Shown here: positions 10,324-22,148 of the stretch, in pieces
Layout of the letters: the number at the start of each line of letters is the position of its first letter
Numbering within the stretch: the first letter of the stretch is position 1
Source of the DNA: Hermetia illucens
Lineage: Eukaryota > Arthropoda > Insecta > Diptera > Stratiomyidae
Reading direction: 5' to 3'
Length of the DNA: 64,000 bases
Assembly: GCF_905115235.1 (NCBI RefSeq)
Contig: NC_051850.1
Location: 25,421,010-25,485,009, forward strand
The notes under the pieces: generated by a model
What the model was told of the DNA's origin: nothing
The model's input: only the letters and a program-made list of their open reading frames with translations
The model's database searches: none
Made by a program: the position numbers and the translations under genes

Positions 10324-10947
10324 AAACGAATTGTGGCATTTTTTGAACTAAGAAAAGAGATGTGAAAAAGTTTTGAATTACGAATATCATTTTTAAATGA
10401 AATAATTTTTAATTTAGTGTAACGAAATAAAAATAAATACTACATAGTAAATTATTTAATATTTAATTTAATGTGTAAAATAAAAGTAAATACAACAAGT
10501 GCCGAAGTGGAATAGGAGTCAGCTGAACGCATCAAAACAAACCTTGATTTCACGTTTCGTGCACACCAAGCGAAAATGTTGCATATTTGCAGAAAGACTC
10601 ACAAATGGTGGCCCCGAAGAATTCGTCCGATTAGTACAAGGAAAAGCTGCGACCACGACCCGAGCTTTCAAAGTGCCAGCGGCGGACATTTTCGTTGCCC
10701 CTTCCACGAATTCGAGCCCCTACCTAACGGCCTTGCACGCTGGTGGTATTTGAATATTTTCACCCAATTTGTGCTTCAAATTTTCTGTGTCGTGAGCGGC
10801 GATGAGAACAAGAACTAGGTGCGACTGTCCGGTTGTCGGCATCATACAATTTCACAGTAAATTGCCTGCAGCCAGTTCGGCGAGACAAACTCAATAACCA
10901 GCTGACTTTTACGACGTCGCCGCAGGGAGGGGGCGGAGTGATGTAGC
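10324..10947. other. AT-rich spacer (10330-10500) and GC-richer unique DNA, no gene recognised
   Basis: 10330-10500 is very AT-rich. 10500-10940 is GC-richer, with overlapping short frames on both strands (10499-10753 plus, 10519-10707 minus), none with a recognisable domain. The base composition differs from the neighbours and suggests an old insertion of unknown type. Confidence 0.35.
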
Positions 10948-10992
10948 GCAGCCACCACCGGTGTTCTCCGTGGCAGAGTAGGCGTGATTTTG
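10948..10992 (-). repeat. Short repeat with a CCACGG-type hairpin, copy 2
   Basis: Matches 10262-10306: ccaccaccggtgttctccgtggcagagtagg against ccaccacgggtgtactccgtggcggagtagg, compared by eye in segments. It lies about 690 bp from copy 1 in the same orientation. Confidence 0.6.
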
Positions 10993-11030
10993 TAAAAGCA
11001 GATTGTTTGTGGCAAAGCCTCATGGTCCAT

Positions 11031-13040
11031 TTAGCCCCCCCCCATGTCCTCCAGGTAAGACAGTGTGAAGAGTGCCACCGACAATGACTTCAAATTTCTT
11101 GATGGAGCACCTCACCTTTTGCATTGTTATATATCCACCACTGATAATTACATACTATTAGTTTTTCGGGAACGCCCATCCTTCTTAGATCATTCTAGAC
11201 AATCCGACTCCTATCATTAGACAAACGTAGCCGATTTGCAGGGACTGCAGAAAAAGTTTGGTAAGGAGAGTGACGGGTTCACCCCGTTTGAATGGATTGG
11301 TGGCAAAAAATAACTTCGCTTATGTTTGGAGGAGCATACTGCGATGGTTTACTGTATTATTCTCCAGAAATTGAACTTCCTCCACCACTAGGTAATGGTT
11401 CAATTTTCTTTTTCGCGACTGCAGCCAATTGAGATGTCTCAATATTTTCAGGTGGATTGTTTACAGTTTGTGCCGTTCATGCAGCGAAAATGTTTTTTCA
11501 CTGTTTGATGATAGCTGGAACGGGTATTGAATTTGGGACCTTCTACTTCCCCTCGAACAGATGCAGTACTGACATGCAAATGAAACCAAATTACCATCAG
11601 ATAATGGCCCAAATGGCTAATGTGGGCACATCCTAAACCTACTGCTAATCGCGATACGGCCGATCTGGTTAGATGGTCGTTGACGGTCGTTGGGGACGAA
11701 GAGGTGAAAGTTTCAAAAGTCAACAAACGTTTCACCGCTGTTGTTACGTTCAACAAGACCATATCCGCCTGTCTAAGCAAGGTGTTTCCAGAGTTTACCT
11801 TCGTATACAGATTACATATCACTATCACAATTTCGGCCTTAGGATCTCTTCCCGAAAACTCCATTGGTATATAGTACTATACACTTATGATGCCCCTTAT
11901 CCTGTGCCAAACCCTTGGAGCCGAAGTTCTATCAGAAACTGACTACCAGGTCAATGGCACCATTGCTTTGCTCTGTATACTTTGTGTCAAGAGTATTAAG
12001 GCCTGTAAGAATGTTGTTTTTAATTGCCTTAACAATGCAGATTACGTTGCACAACAGTACATATTCTTTTGGTCTCCCCGTAAGCCATCGCTTGTTTTTT
12101 TCCTCCAGTCCAGTACAGCTTTATTTATTTATTTTTTGTAATGGAGGTGGACAGTCTTTAAAAGGCTCAAAAGGCTTCCGCGAATTTTTAATTATTAAAA
12201 CTACATCTTATACCGCCTCGTTTCCAGGGAAATGTCAGAAGGTACCAAATCATGTTACGAATTGAGCTCAATTTAGCTTTCTCTCGTTTCTTCCATTAGA
12301 GCACTAGTAATCGTATCTTCTGTTAATAAGTCTCGACAGTTCGAAAATATATCTTTTTTGAACACTGAATAGTAGACTGAAAATTTCAACTTCTAGATGT
12401 TCTTGCGTTAACCTCCATAGCCTGTGAAAAACTAGGCAAGGCTATAATTGGTCCGCCTCTACTCCTACCTTTCGGTCGTTTCTTTGAGTCGGAGATTGAT
12501 CTGAAGCTCAGTTAACTATTTTTTTGGTGTTGTCTCCGCTTTTACCATCTATACTACATATCTAGAATTGTCGTAAAGAAAAAACGCTCCTTAAAAATCA
12601 CTGTTGTATAGGCCGCTATGTAGTATCCTTCGACAAGCCTGCGCTGCGAAAGGCAAGGTGGAGATCACTTTTACTTACTTGCAGGGAAACATTATCCTTA
12701 CTAGGACAACGTTCGTTCTGACTACTTTGTAGCAAGTATGGTGTAAGTACTCCTTTCAATTTGTTTCTTTTTGTAATTCTCACCACTCCCAAGTATCTGA
12801 TAGCCCAAGGTAAAGATGAAGATTCCTCAGGGTAAGACCAGCATGATTACTCTTACAGGTCCTTGTAATGAGAATTACTTGCAATGACAAAAATTTAATG
12901 GAAATATGGATCTCATTCAAATGAAATTTTATAAATTTGGAGTATCTCCATTCATCCGTACTCATGGAAGCTGAAAGATACTCAGAGGTCGCAACTAGAA
13001 CACATAAATATGAAAAAAGAACTTAGATATAATCAGAATG
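11031..13040. other. Intergenic, no gene recognised
   Basis: Contains a 138-codon minus frame at 11448-11864 (with overlapping plus frames). It has no recognised domain, signal peptide or promoter, so I do not call it a gene; the locus may be an old transposon remnant. A C8 run lies at 11034-11042 and a T-rich stretch near 12118-12140. Confidence 0.4.
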
Positions 13041-13071
13041 CAATTTATTCACCTCAAATCAATAAAATGAC

Positions 13072-13431
13072 TTATTGAGCTGCCTTCTTTTTCCAAAGGC
13101 CAACACCTCCCAAAGCTGAATGTCCCCATCCCCCAAGGCCATGTCCAGCAACGAGAGTTGGAGCACTATAAGTAGAAATAATTGGAGCAGCGACACCATG
13201 ACCACCAAGAACCGGACCAGCTAATCCATGAGTGGCGAGAATTGGGGTTGCAGTAACAACTGGAGCGGCGATACCACCATGTCCTAATCCTAGGCCGGAA
13301 TATCCATGGGCCAACGGAGCGACTAAGACCGCAGAAGCAGCACCGATCAAAGCAAAAGCCAATACAAGAAGTTTCTGCAAGAAAAGTATCTAAATAATCT
13401 AAGAAAGATATTATTCTACTTTCGTTACCAT
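13072..13431 (-). CDS. Gly/Ala-rich secreted cuticle-type protein 2; CDS complement(join(13072..13374,13429..13431))
   Basis: The spliced protein is 101 aa. The Met-only first exon (13431-13429) is followed by a 54-nt GT-AG intron (13428-13375), and exon 2 begins KLLVLAFALIGAASA, a signal peptide. Mature sequence: APLAHGYSGLGLGHGG, then AAPV/GGHGVAAPIISTYSAP-type repeats, ending GLWKKKAAQ. The N-terminal GYSGLG motif and the WKKKAA end match the other four genes, so it is a short, Gly-rich, diverged paralogue. Poly(A) signal on the minus strand at 13049-13044. Likely a structural cuticle component by composition; the exact family name is not certain. Confidence 0.85.
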
Positions 13432-13469
13432 TTTGGTTGTTTGTGTTCTCCTCTGGATAAACAGATTCT

Positions 13470-13509
13470 AACTGATGCCTTCCTGAGTTTCCTTTCCATT
13501 ATTTATACC
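13470..13509 (-). promoter_or_regulatory. Core promoter of cuticle gene 2 (TATA box and initiator)
   Basis: TATAAATA-type box on the minus strand at 13509-13502 and a TCAGTT initiator at 13475-13470, about 30 nt apart and 40 nt upstream of the ATG. Same arrangement as gene 1. Confidence 0.7.
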
Positions 13510-13511
13510 AC

Positions 13512-14380
13512 CTTTGAGCAAATGCATGATGAATTTTGAAAGTAAATTGCATAGGAAATTGATTACCTTGATAATTGCGAGCCGCTCACAACTTTATTAC
13601 CAAAAAACTACACAAAACGACAATTGCAACAGAAGCCGAATCTGCATGATTTAAAATTAACCTGGTTCCCTGCATTTTTGATGACTTTCTGCTGCGCTTT
13701 GACGCTTTAAAAGCGAGAAAAGAATTCACACCTGTTTAGAAGCAGCGAAAGTATATCGAGAATAACTAGTTGCATTGATGGAAAGTATCTTCAATTGAAT
13801 TATTATTTTGGAAACCGTCTGGATACAATTGCTGGAATTGATATGGACAAGATACCCAACGGCCCAAAAAATGGAGGAGATAAGGAAGATGATTATAATG
13901 CAGGGCTCCAAAAACTAAATGCCGGTACTTTATCAAAGTGACCAAGCGACCATGGAGAAGTTCAACATATGTTTATGACAAATCTAAATAGAGAGGATTT
14001 CCATGCCCATAGGGATTTGTCATGTGAATCGTAAAGGGGTATTGTTGACTGCAAATCGACGCAATATACTCAGTAGAAGACTCGAAGGAAATAGGGACAA
14101 GCCGAGCCACTTTTTATTTTACAGAGTGAACAATTGTATCAATATAAGTTGATAAACAAGAGAACCTTGATAAGATGCTTAAAGTTGTTCTACATTATGG
14201 CACTGGATGATCAAAATAACTAAGTGGCAAGTAGGAAAATTACTCAAATAGTGCATAATAACTAGAGACTGAAAAATCGGTTGCGCCATTTTGCTCTATT
14301 AAAGGCCTCAGTCGCGAAGTTTTCAAATCCCCACCCAGGGTATCAAGCTACCTTGTTCCGGACGCCCTTTCGGTCACTCA
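13512..14380. other. Intergenic, no gene recognised
   Basis: AT-rich upstream region of gene 2, with no recognisable coding or repeat feature. Cuticle gene 2 enhancers, if any, could lie here; nothing specific can be seen. Confidence 0.35.
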
Positions 14381-14745
14381 CCAACGGTTTCGATGTTCAG
14401 ACCAACCTTGGGAAGTGAATTCGGATGTAATCAAAGCGTGTCACGCTACTGGTCCAACGCAACATCTTCGCGTCCATTACCGCAGAAAGCCGTTCATGGT
14501 CTTTGGTAGTCGGTCAACACTTAGAACCATAGAGGGCGACAAAGCATTGTGATAAATTTTAGATTTGAGATGATCGTTGATACGTCGATCACAAAGAAGA
14601 CCAGTTGTGGAACGCCACTTCATCCCCAATTTCATAACTCAGTTCTCCATTGTCTGACAGCATTGGCCCGATATATTTAAATCACTCAGTTCTGGGCAGA
14701 GAACTACCATTGACAGTGATGTGTAACCGTATTGCATGAGGTGAT
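14380..14745 (-). pseudogene. LINE RT C-terminal fragment (family V)
   Basis: The DNA is similar to 62230-62700 over most of its length (shared stretches include tttgagatgatcgttgat/tttgagacgttcgttgat, aagaccagttg and gacagcattggcccga). Read on the minus strand this is the decayed VLCDRRINERLKSKI/CWPTTKDNERRLAVM-type C-terminal region of a non-LTR RT. Frames are broken throughout. It is a short old relic with no ends identifiable. Confidence 0.6.
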
Positions 14746-15351
14746 CACTTCATTTGCCCTTAGGAAACCATTTCCACAAACAAATACCTAAGGTTCATCT
14801 ATAAGAAGAGTAAAAGTCCATTGAAAAAACCTCAAACTAAAATAGCAATTACTTCTAATTATAATGGAAATGCTCCTTGATAATTTTGGCAACCACAGCC
14901 ACATCAAGCTAGCGCAGGAAGGGGACCTCACAATAGAGCTTTATTTAATCACTTTCTGAGGATGATCGAGTTTCAGTCACGGTTAGTCACGCATGTTTGC
15001 GTCCGTCATTGTGCTGTCCCACTGCTGTACCGCATTAAGGGTGATGATGCAGTAACAGAAGCACAATCTTACTAAATTTAAGTAGAAGGAGAGACACAGT
15101 GCCTCCCCTATTCTCTACAGAGTATAAGTCTGCCTGTTCCAATTGCGGAGAAAATGGAAAGGCGGGTAATTGGGCACTACATTGACCACCACCAACAACA
15201 ATTTCTTGCAGCACACGCTAAAGGGAGTACTCATGAAGAAACGAATCATAAGATAGATACATGGAGACGACTATGATGTTTCTCCTCTTGTGACGATGAT
15301 AAGTGTGCTGAATAACGATTTTTCCTAACATCATACATACGACTATGTAGC

Positions 15352-15654
15352 AGTGTATCTGGATAGATGAGCGGTTAGAATACAAGGCTATCATACGGAA
15401 GGTCGCGCTTCAAATCTCATTGGTGGCAGTGGGATTTGTATCGTGATTTGACGTCGAATCCCAGTCGACTCAACTGTGAATGAGAACCTGAGTCAAATCA
15501 GGGTAATAATCCCGGGCGAGCGCAATGCCGACCATATTGACTCCTACATTGTACTGCAGTGTACCGTTACGGTCTTGAATGAAGTGCTCTAACACACTTC
15601 AAGGCCCTGATCCAATATGAATTGTTGCACCAACGATTATTATTATTATTATTT
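15352..15654 (+). repeat. tRNA-derived SINE, copy 1 (full length)
   Basis: About 300 bp. The head resembles a tRNA: A-box-like gatgagcggttagaa near 15366-15380 and B-box-like cgcttcaaatctc near 15405-15417. The middle contains the conserved core gagtcaaatcagggtaataatc. The tail is (att)n at 15637-15653. It matches the copies at 45928, 48733 (minus) and 51344. This and the minus-strand copy are the most complete. Confidence 0.8.
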
Positions 15655-16737
15655 AGCAGTACCCATTAACAAGGAGCTCCTTGCTTTAACGCATGTCATT
15701 CTTTTTATTTCTGTTAGCAACTTACTCTGGGATGCCCGCGGGTCAAAAGGCGTCCGATTTTACAAACTGCCATAAAGGCTGTTCCGCTCATTTCTTCCTT
15801 GGCACTGTAGCGTTCGAGATTTATGTCCGGGTTCGGTTCACCGAGCAAAGAAATATTCCCTGTCTGCCTAGCTTGGTAGCCACGATGGTGAACTTAGTCC
15901 TTACGCACACCATTCGGATTATCTATTGGAGCCACTTTACAGAAGCCTCTAAATGGGGGAGACCAACGTGTTAATCCTGTTTACTAAAATTTTACTATTC
16001 CTTTTCGCTTTTGTGTAATCTTCCTGCTCCAATGGAGGCCTTCTCTACCTGATGTAATTGCTTCCTAAAAAATTCTTTCTCACTCCTGCAGACACTGTGG
16101 AAGTAGGCTCTAATACAGACCACTTGTAAGTGTAAACCACTACCGGTATACTGGCCGATTGTACGCTGAGGGCCAGGTCCAGGATGCCATAGGCAAGAAG
16201 TGTTACTATTCGGTTGCATTCCCTTTTCCCTTTTCCCTTTTTCACTTTCATTGATAAAAGGTTCTGGTTACTGGAAAATTTTGACAATTAAGCCCCGGAC
16301 GAACCGGCAATAGTCAGGCTTCAAATCCTTTCCTTTAGGGGCATTGCTCGACTTTCCTTTCATCGTAGAATTTAAGTACAGGTTTTTCATAAAAGTGAAG
16401 GCTCCTCTTTCCGCATATTTCTCTGCGGTGAAAAATGCATTTGGTGAGGTCTTCAAAATTCTGGTCTGGGCTATAACTAGATTAGGCGATATATATACTT
16501 AACTTAACTTTCTATCTCTCTGCTTCTCTCTCTTTCTCTCTCTCTCTGCTTTGGACATTTAGTTCTTCCCTTAGACCATCCTTATGAGCGACTTAGCGAG
16601 GGTGAAGAACGGGATGCTTCCATTTATTGGTGAATAAGAAGTGATATGTAGTGTTGATCAAAACGCCATTGTTATTCGCCATCGGGAATAATATCAAAAA
16701 TGTTCACGCCACGTCAAGCTTTAAAATAAACCATGAG
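15655..16737. other. Intergenic; CT-rich microsatellite at 16513-16552
   Basis: No supportable gene. The 93-codon plus frame at 15693-15974 and the minus frames at 15995-16456 have no recognised domain. A (CT)n-rich stretch lies at about 16513-16552. Confidence 0.4.
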
Positions 16738-17010
16738 CATCATCAATGGCACAACAACCGGTATTCGGTTTGAACCTGCTTTGGTTAGGAACTCCGGACA
16801 TCCCGTTTTGAGACGGGGTCCACCAATTACATATCCTTAAAAGTTGTTCCACATCCGGGCTACGCCGTCGCTCCATCAGATTCAGTTTCTGATCCGTCTC
16901 CTTTTTTTACCATAGATATTGCCCTTCTACATAGACTTTCTGGGCTGAATCATTTATACCTATTCGGATTAAGTGGCACTGCAACCTATTGAGCCGTTCA
17001 AATGTTCCTC
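16738..17010 (-). pseudogene. RTE-clade LINE fragment 3 (3' end only)
   Basis: Minus strand is collinear with 6378-6600 and 21890-22148: conserved segments around caataggttgcagtg, gtccggagttcct and the terminal ataccggttgttgtgccattgatgatg (given in parts here because of length). It is a 5'-truncated, decayed copy retaining about 270 bp of the 3' end, as expected for incomplete LINE reverse transcription. Confidence 0.75.
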
Positions 17011-17734
17011 TTTTCCGATGTCTGGTGGAGGGGTGTTAGATATGCCTCGCATTCACTGGTATGAAGACTTAGCCTGCATTCAGCATAAACCAGTATTGCA
17101 GGACTCGTCACTTTGAGGAGCTAATTGTGCCTCCAATTCAATTCGCGTCCGAAGAGGACTGTGGAATTACTACACGGTAAGTATTCACATTAAACCCTCA
17201 GCTCCTTCTGCGGTATCTGGAAGGTGAAACGAAGACAGCCATGTCTCATCTACAGTTGTCGAGTAACAATTATGAATCTCTTTTTCTGATATTAGAAGAA
17301 GGATCGGCGCAAAGCTACTAGTGTGTACATGGGCCCAATTCTCGGCATAAAGAAACTAAGCTTCAACTCGGCTAGTGCCATAATAGTTACACATTTTGAG
17401 GAGATACTTACGCCGCTCATAAATAAAGGAAACCTGGTAAAGTCCCCGTCAGGTTACCAGACACCGCGAACATGTCTGGCATGATCAACATGCAACCGTG
17501 CCTTTGGAAATTACTACATTCCTCTCAGTCAGGATAATATACCAACGGTGGAGAAATTGAAAGAGAATCACTCCATCGACAATTTCTTCTGAGTGAAGTG
17601 ACGTTATTAACTGAAGAGATGGCAGATTTTCTGAATTCAGGCGTATTCAACCTCGAAAGTAAATTGCAAATTATTTAGGATTGTTGGAAAGAATCGCGAC
17701 CACCACATCACTCTGTTACCAGCTAAAACCGCGC
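17011..17734. other. Intergenic, no gene recognised
   Basis: No open frame or repeat that I can support. Confidence 0.35.
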
Positions 17735-18960
17735 GGATTCAACGGAGCAAGCCTACCATGTGATATTGACAACGGGCTCGCCGAGCGAATCTGGCACCGC
17801 ACCGCGAAGCAACCGCCAGCTCGTCGAATGCTTTCAGCTTCGACAAGAAGACCCACTTGCGCCCGTTTCGAACGTTGAACTTAAAGGAGCGTTCGCCTCG
17901 CTCCAGAACTCTGGTTGCAGCGGCCTCTAGGGTCCCAAAAGAGCATGCATTTGAGCACGTCTCGAGGTCCCTGGGGGTATTTGCCTTCGTTGCCGCGTGT
18001 CGGGAAGGCGGAATCGGCCGTAGCTTCAAAGCGCGTCTCTGATTAGACGCAACACGTCAGAGTCATTTAACCATGTTTTGATGGCCAGCCCCGCCGAACC
18101 TGAGAAGCAAATTCACCCTGTACACAATCTCTGCTGGGCTGGCTGCGAACTCATCTCGGTGGGCTGTGCGGAAGCCGAGTAGGACGAAAGGCAAGGACCA
18201 CGACCACGATGGACGGTCGTGAGCCATTGAGGCGGCTTTTAGCGTCCGGTGCCAACGGACCATATCAGTGGACGGTGGATTGTATGCCGTTGTCCTATGC
18301 GGTTTGAAGCCAAGGAACTTGCCTAGCTCCTCGAAAAGAGTAGACGAGAATTGGATTGCCTGGTCCATGATGATTACGGCAGATACGCCAAAGTGCAGGA
18401 TCCACCCTCGACAGAGGGCCTTGGCACATGATTGTGCCGTAATGTCACTCAGAGGTATTGCCTCAAGCCACCGCGTAAACCTGTCGATAATTGCGAGGCA
18501 ATACTTGTATCCTTGCGAGTCTAGGAAACTCCTTGAATTTGTATTTGGAGTTTGTCTTCAGGTTCTGAAGCTCCGCGTCGTCTTATTGTTCCTTGGTGAT
18601 TACCGTATATTGGACCGTGGCAGGGACTGTGATCTCCGAGATTCAAGACAAAGCGTCTGCAACAACATTGTTCTTTCCACACACGTAATCTGGCTGATAT
18701 AACTTAAGTGCTGTAACTGGCGAAGGGACACTTTTTCGGGCTTTTTCTAAACGCGAAAGTAAGGGGCTTGTGGTCCGTGAACACAGTGGACGGCCTGCCA
18801 TCTTAAGAGAATTGGAATTATTTTATGGCGAGGTATTTGGCGAGTAGCTCACGATTGTGGGCGCTGTACTTACGTTCAGCTGGGTTAAGTTACTTTGAAA
18901 AGAAGCTTAATGGTTGCCAGGACGTCGCAGGTGCGAACCCTGAACGCCATCGAGTATTCG
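17735..18960 (-). mobile_element. Ty3/Gypsy-family LTR retrotransposon fossil (partial pol)
   Basis: The minus strand retains parts of RNase H (about 18890-18720) and integrase (clearest at 18368-18063, with the LGFKPHRTTAYNP and SWSWSLPFVLLGFRTAHRDE stretches) plus sequence downstream of integrase. No LTR pair was recognised on either side. It is broken in several places, incomplete at both ends, and looks old. Identification as Ty3/Gypsy is from the integrase segment. Confidence 0.8.
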
Positions 18961-20296
18961 CCTCTGCTGCCGCATTGAACAGGCGTGGAATCAGCTGACG
19001 GCCTGACAAAACAATTTGGTAATCGGAAACTGGCCAAGACGATATATCTTCGGAAGATTCCGTTCAACTGTAGGGGAAGTATGAATTTGAGCTACCAGAA
19101 CTGGAATCTATTCGTATACCACGGTGGATCCATTATTCGAAGAACACCCGAAACCAGCTTCAAAGCTTTTGTAAAGGTTCGGAATCAACGTATGCTGCCG
19201 TCATTTATACGTCCATGGTATCTAACGTAGGTACCTGTCGTGAGACTTAATCTTACGGTCCTCTTAAGACACGGATTGATTTTATGACCACAATCAGAGC
19301 CCCGCTGAGACAAGCAACAACGGTACCAGTCTATACCAAGTGCATGGCTTAGCATTCATACTGGTGGATGCAAGAATTACCTAAATCTCTACCGAACTAT
19401 GGAGTACGGCACCGGTGTTGATACGCAACACCACGTCGAGGCCCGAAGGTCTCTTCTTGCTTGAGCATAACCACAACCACCATGAAACTCCGACTAGGGG
19501 GCCCAACCGCAAATAACCGAGCTGTCCTCACATACAACAAGAGTTCACCCGAAGTATGTGAGTCCAGGGGCTAAGTTCTTTTAGGACGCGAATATCTAAG
19601 GGCCGTTCTAAAACACTTTTGAAAACCTACGTTGGTGTTTTACTTTCTATGGTAACTAATGATTGGTCGACTGGTTTAAGTTTTAATCTTAAATAGTCTC
19701 TCAAGATTTTAAAGCATTGCTGCCAGCATCAGTGGAATCAAGTCAAAATGGATTGAAGAAGCTGCTAACATAAGGGCTAGACAATAAATCCATTATATGA
19801 ATTCGTATTTTCCAAGAAGCTTCCGTTTCGTCCCCCGCCCACCTACGGTTCTATGCTGTGTATTCCTAGGGCCCTGATCATCGATGGCCATCCTGGTATA
19901 GAGGATTTCCGACTAATAACAAACACGTCTATGGCTACCTAGTCTGTGCTTCAACCAGGTTTTTCGTTCGAAATTGTATCGCCCCAAAGTGCATTGACGA
20001 AAATCTGGGCAAACGTTTATAGCAACTTGGAGCTTCTGAGTGACAGCAACAACCGCTTTTAGTGCATCACTCTATAGCAACGAAGAGGGAACGCTGGCGC
20101 GGAATAACTTCAACTTGATATTAGCATCGAAATGCCTACATTTCCAAGCCAAAGGGTGAAGTCGAATCTAGCGTCCAATTACATCGAATTCAGTGTCGAC
20201 AGCAGCAGAAACAACGCTTCTAAGATAGATATGATTCTCCTGGTATTTGTCTTGAGTTTGGCTCAGTTTGTCATTCGATGAAGGCCCACGTCTCGG
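18961..20296. other. Intergenic, GC-richer than flanks, no gene recognised
   Basis: May contain more decayed retroelement sequence (for example the GC-rich stretch at 19260-19620, which resembles a LINE 5' UTR in composition only), but no domain is readable on either strand. Confidence 0.3.
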
Positions 20297-21235
20297 TTAG
20301 AGAGGAAACGGATACGAGATAGTATCGGCCATTATCCCTCCACGTTCCTCAGTCAAGGCAGGCTGATGAACGTCCTCCATTAAAAGCAGCCTGGTCAAGT
20401 TCTGCTTTCGATTGCAAATTCCCCTGAGATATGACATATGACATTTAGCGCATTCATATATTGTCCTAGTAACAGCTATTAATTTCTTCAGAATGCTCAT
20501 TTTGTGTAGAGAATTCCAGTTACTCTCTAGTTCAAAGTGTCGAAAACCTTCTGGAGATAATTTAAGAGCAAGCGGAGGTGGGACTTAGGGCGCAGCTCCA
20601 CAATGAACAGCAGTGGTTGATGTGGTCGGTACAGGACCATTCAAATTGAAAACCAGCCTGCTATCAGTCCAATAAGCTTTCGAAGTATTTGTTGTTGCAC
20701 TTGAGATGGGTGCCCTTCTTCACAATCTTGACAATCATTTTTCGTTGATTTGGCAGAATCTGTGTAGGATGTGTAGAAGCAACAACTTTGCGAAGACTGA
20801 AGGGGCTGGAATGATTAATTTCACAGAGAGAGTGTTAAACGTGGCGGGTTTATTCTCCTTGAGCATATCCTTAGAAAAAATTACTTCACTTCTATTAGGA
20901 TTGTCAGTCGGTATCGGCTTGTTACTGTTGTTTGCCATTTCATCTAGAAGAGATGCAATTTCGCCAAACGTTATACGTACGAAAATTGTTACAAAAGCCT
21001 CTTCCATGACCCATGTTGTTCACCGTGCTAGATGAGGAGCCAATCGTTGACGTGCTTCATCAAACCATCCACCAAACCAGTTCTTACAGTCAACTACAAG
21101 TTTTTTCATAATACCGAAAACAGTACTTGACTCCTGATTATTTGTCGGAATCTCTGCTACCTTGACCTTCACCCTCGAGAAAGTGATCCGTGATGCTGAG
21201 GTAAATGCAAGAGATACGATCCTCTTTAAGTCCAC
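20297..21235 (-). pseudogene. LINE RT fragment, family U, minus strand
   Basis: MSILKKLIAVTRTIYECAKCH at 20500-20430 matches DILEKLIAIIRATYDSAKCH of the fragment at 9336-9644, so this part is family U. Upstream on the minus strand, 21007-20735 has an open frame (NKPIPTDNPN region) and 21235-21020 has NWFGGWFDEARQR, reminiscent of the EN/RT linker of LINEs; these parts are less certain. Degraded, and no catalytic box is readable. Confidence 0.5.
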
Positions 21236-22148
21236 CTGACTACTGGCCTATGCTGACGACATCGACATCATGGGAAGAATCACCCGAGACATACCAACTG
21301 CCTTCATCCAGATCGAGCAGGCGGCCATTGGGGCGAGATCTTTGGCTGCACATGAAGGAAAGACAAAGTATATAGTGGCAACGTCAGCACCGAAAACCAA
21401 CAAGCCAACAACATCAAACCGCACTGGTAAAACGGGAAGAATAACGATAGGAGAATACAACTTTGAGACCGTTGATAACTTCTCCTATCTAGGGTCGATA
21501 ATCACAACCGATAACAGCTACGATGATGAAATCCCCGCACGGCTGTTGTCAGCCAACAGGGCCCTACTTCAGCTTACAAAAACTGTTCCGCTCGAAACGT
21601 CTCACCACAGAGTCAAACCTCTTACTGTAGAAGACAATGATCTTACCAGTCCTCATGTATACTTCGGAGACCAAGATTTTCAACAAAGTTCTTACTGGAC
21701 AAAACAATGAACTTGCCAGTCCTCTTCCTCGGAGATATGGGTTCTTAGGAAGAAAAATTGGCCGCGTTCGAGAGGAGAATCCTCCGAAGAATTTTTGGCC
21801 CCCTATATGAGGATGGACGATTCCATAGCCTACATAACGACGAAATCAATGAGCGATACCTGACTGTCAGGTTGTGGATAAAATCCGGTTTAATTGGTTG
21901 CGATGGGCGGGTCATTTAATCCGTATGGATGAGGTTGATTCCACCCGGAAAGTCTATAAGGGCAATATCTGTGGTAGAAGAAGAAAACGAGGCAGACCCC
22001 TCGATGGAGCGATGGCGTAGGCCAGGACGCCAGACAGCTTTTAGGGATATCGAATTAGTGGACCACGGCGCAAAACCGGGATGTCTGGAGTTCCTTATTA
22101 AGGCAGGCCTAGACCGGATACCGGTTGTTGCGCTGTTGATGATGATGA
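21236..22148 (+). pseudogene. RTE-clade LINE fragment 2 (RT from YADD to the 3' end)
   Basis: Starts at LLAYADDIDIMGRITRDIP with an intact YADD box (near 21247-21258). It continues with KTKYIVATSAPKTN, FETVDNFSYLGSIITTDNSYDDEIPARLLSANRALLQLTKT, a frame break near 21600, RILRRIFGPLYEDGRFHSLHNDE (another frame) and the C-terminal tail. It ends in the short repeat tgatgatgatgatga (about 22136-22148), the tail expected for RTE elements. Collinear with the minus-strand 3' half at 6378-7050. 5'-truncated and dead. Confidence 0.85.

Noticed and set aside
11448-11864. 138-codon minus frame as a host gene
   Set aside because: No domain, promoter, poly(A) context or paralogue recognised; overlapping frames on the other strand are almost as long.
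15352-15430. Functional tRNA gene at the head of the SINE copies
   Set aside because: Boxes are degenerate, a cloverleaf does not close well by eye, and the sequence continues into a shared 200-bp body.
20297-22148. Second twin-primed RTE: minus-strand LINE (20297-21235) directly followed by plus-strand RTE 3' half (21236-22148)
   Set aside because: The minus part has the ILKKLIAVTRTIYECAKCH segment of family U, which differs from the RTE sequence at that position (VKLYTAMGEFG in fragment 1), so these are two different elements side by side.
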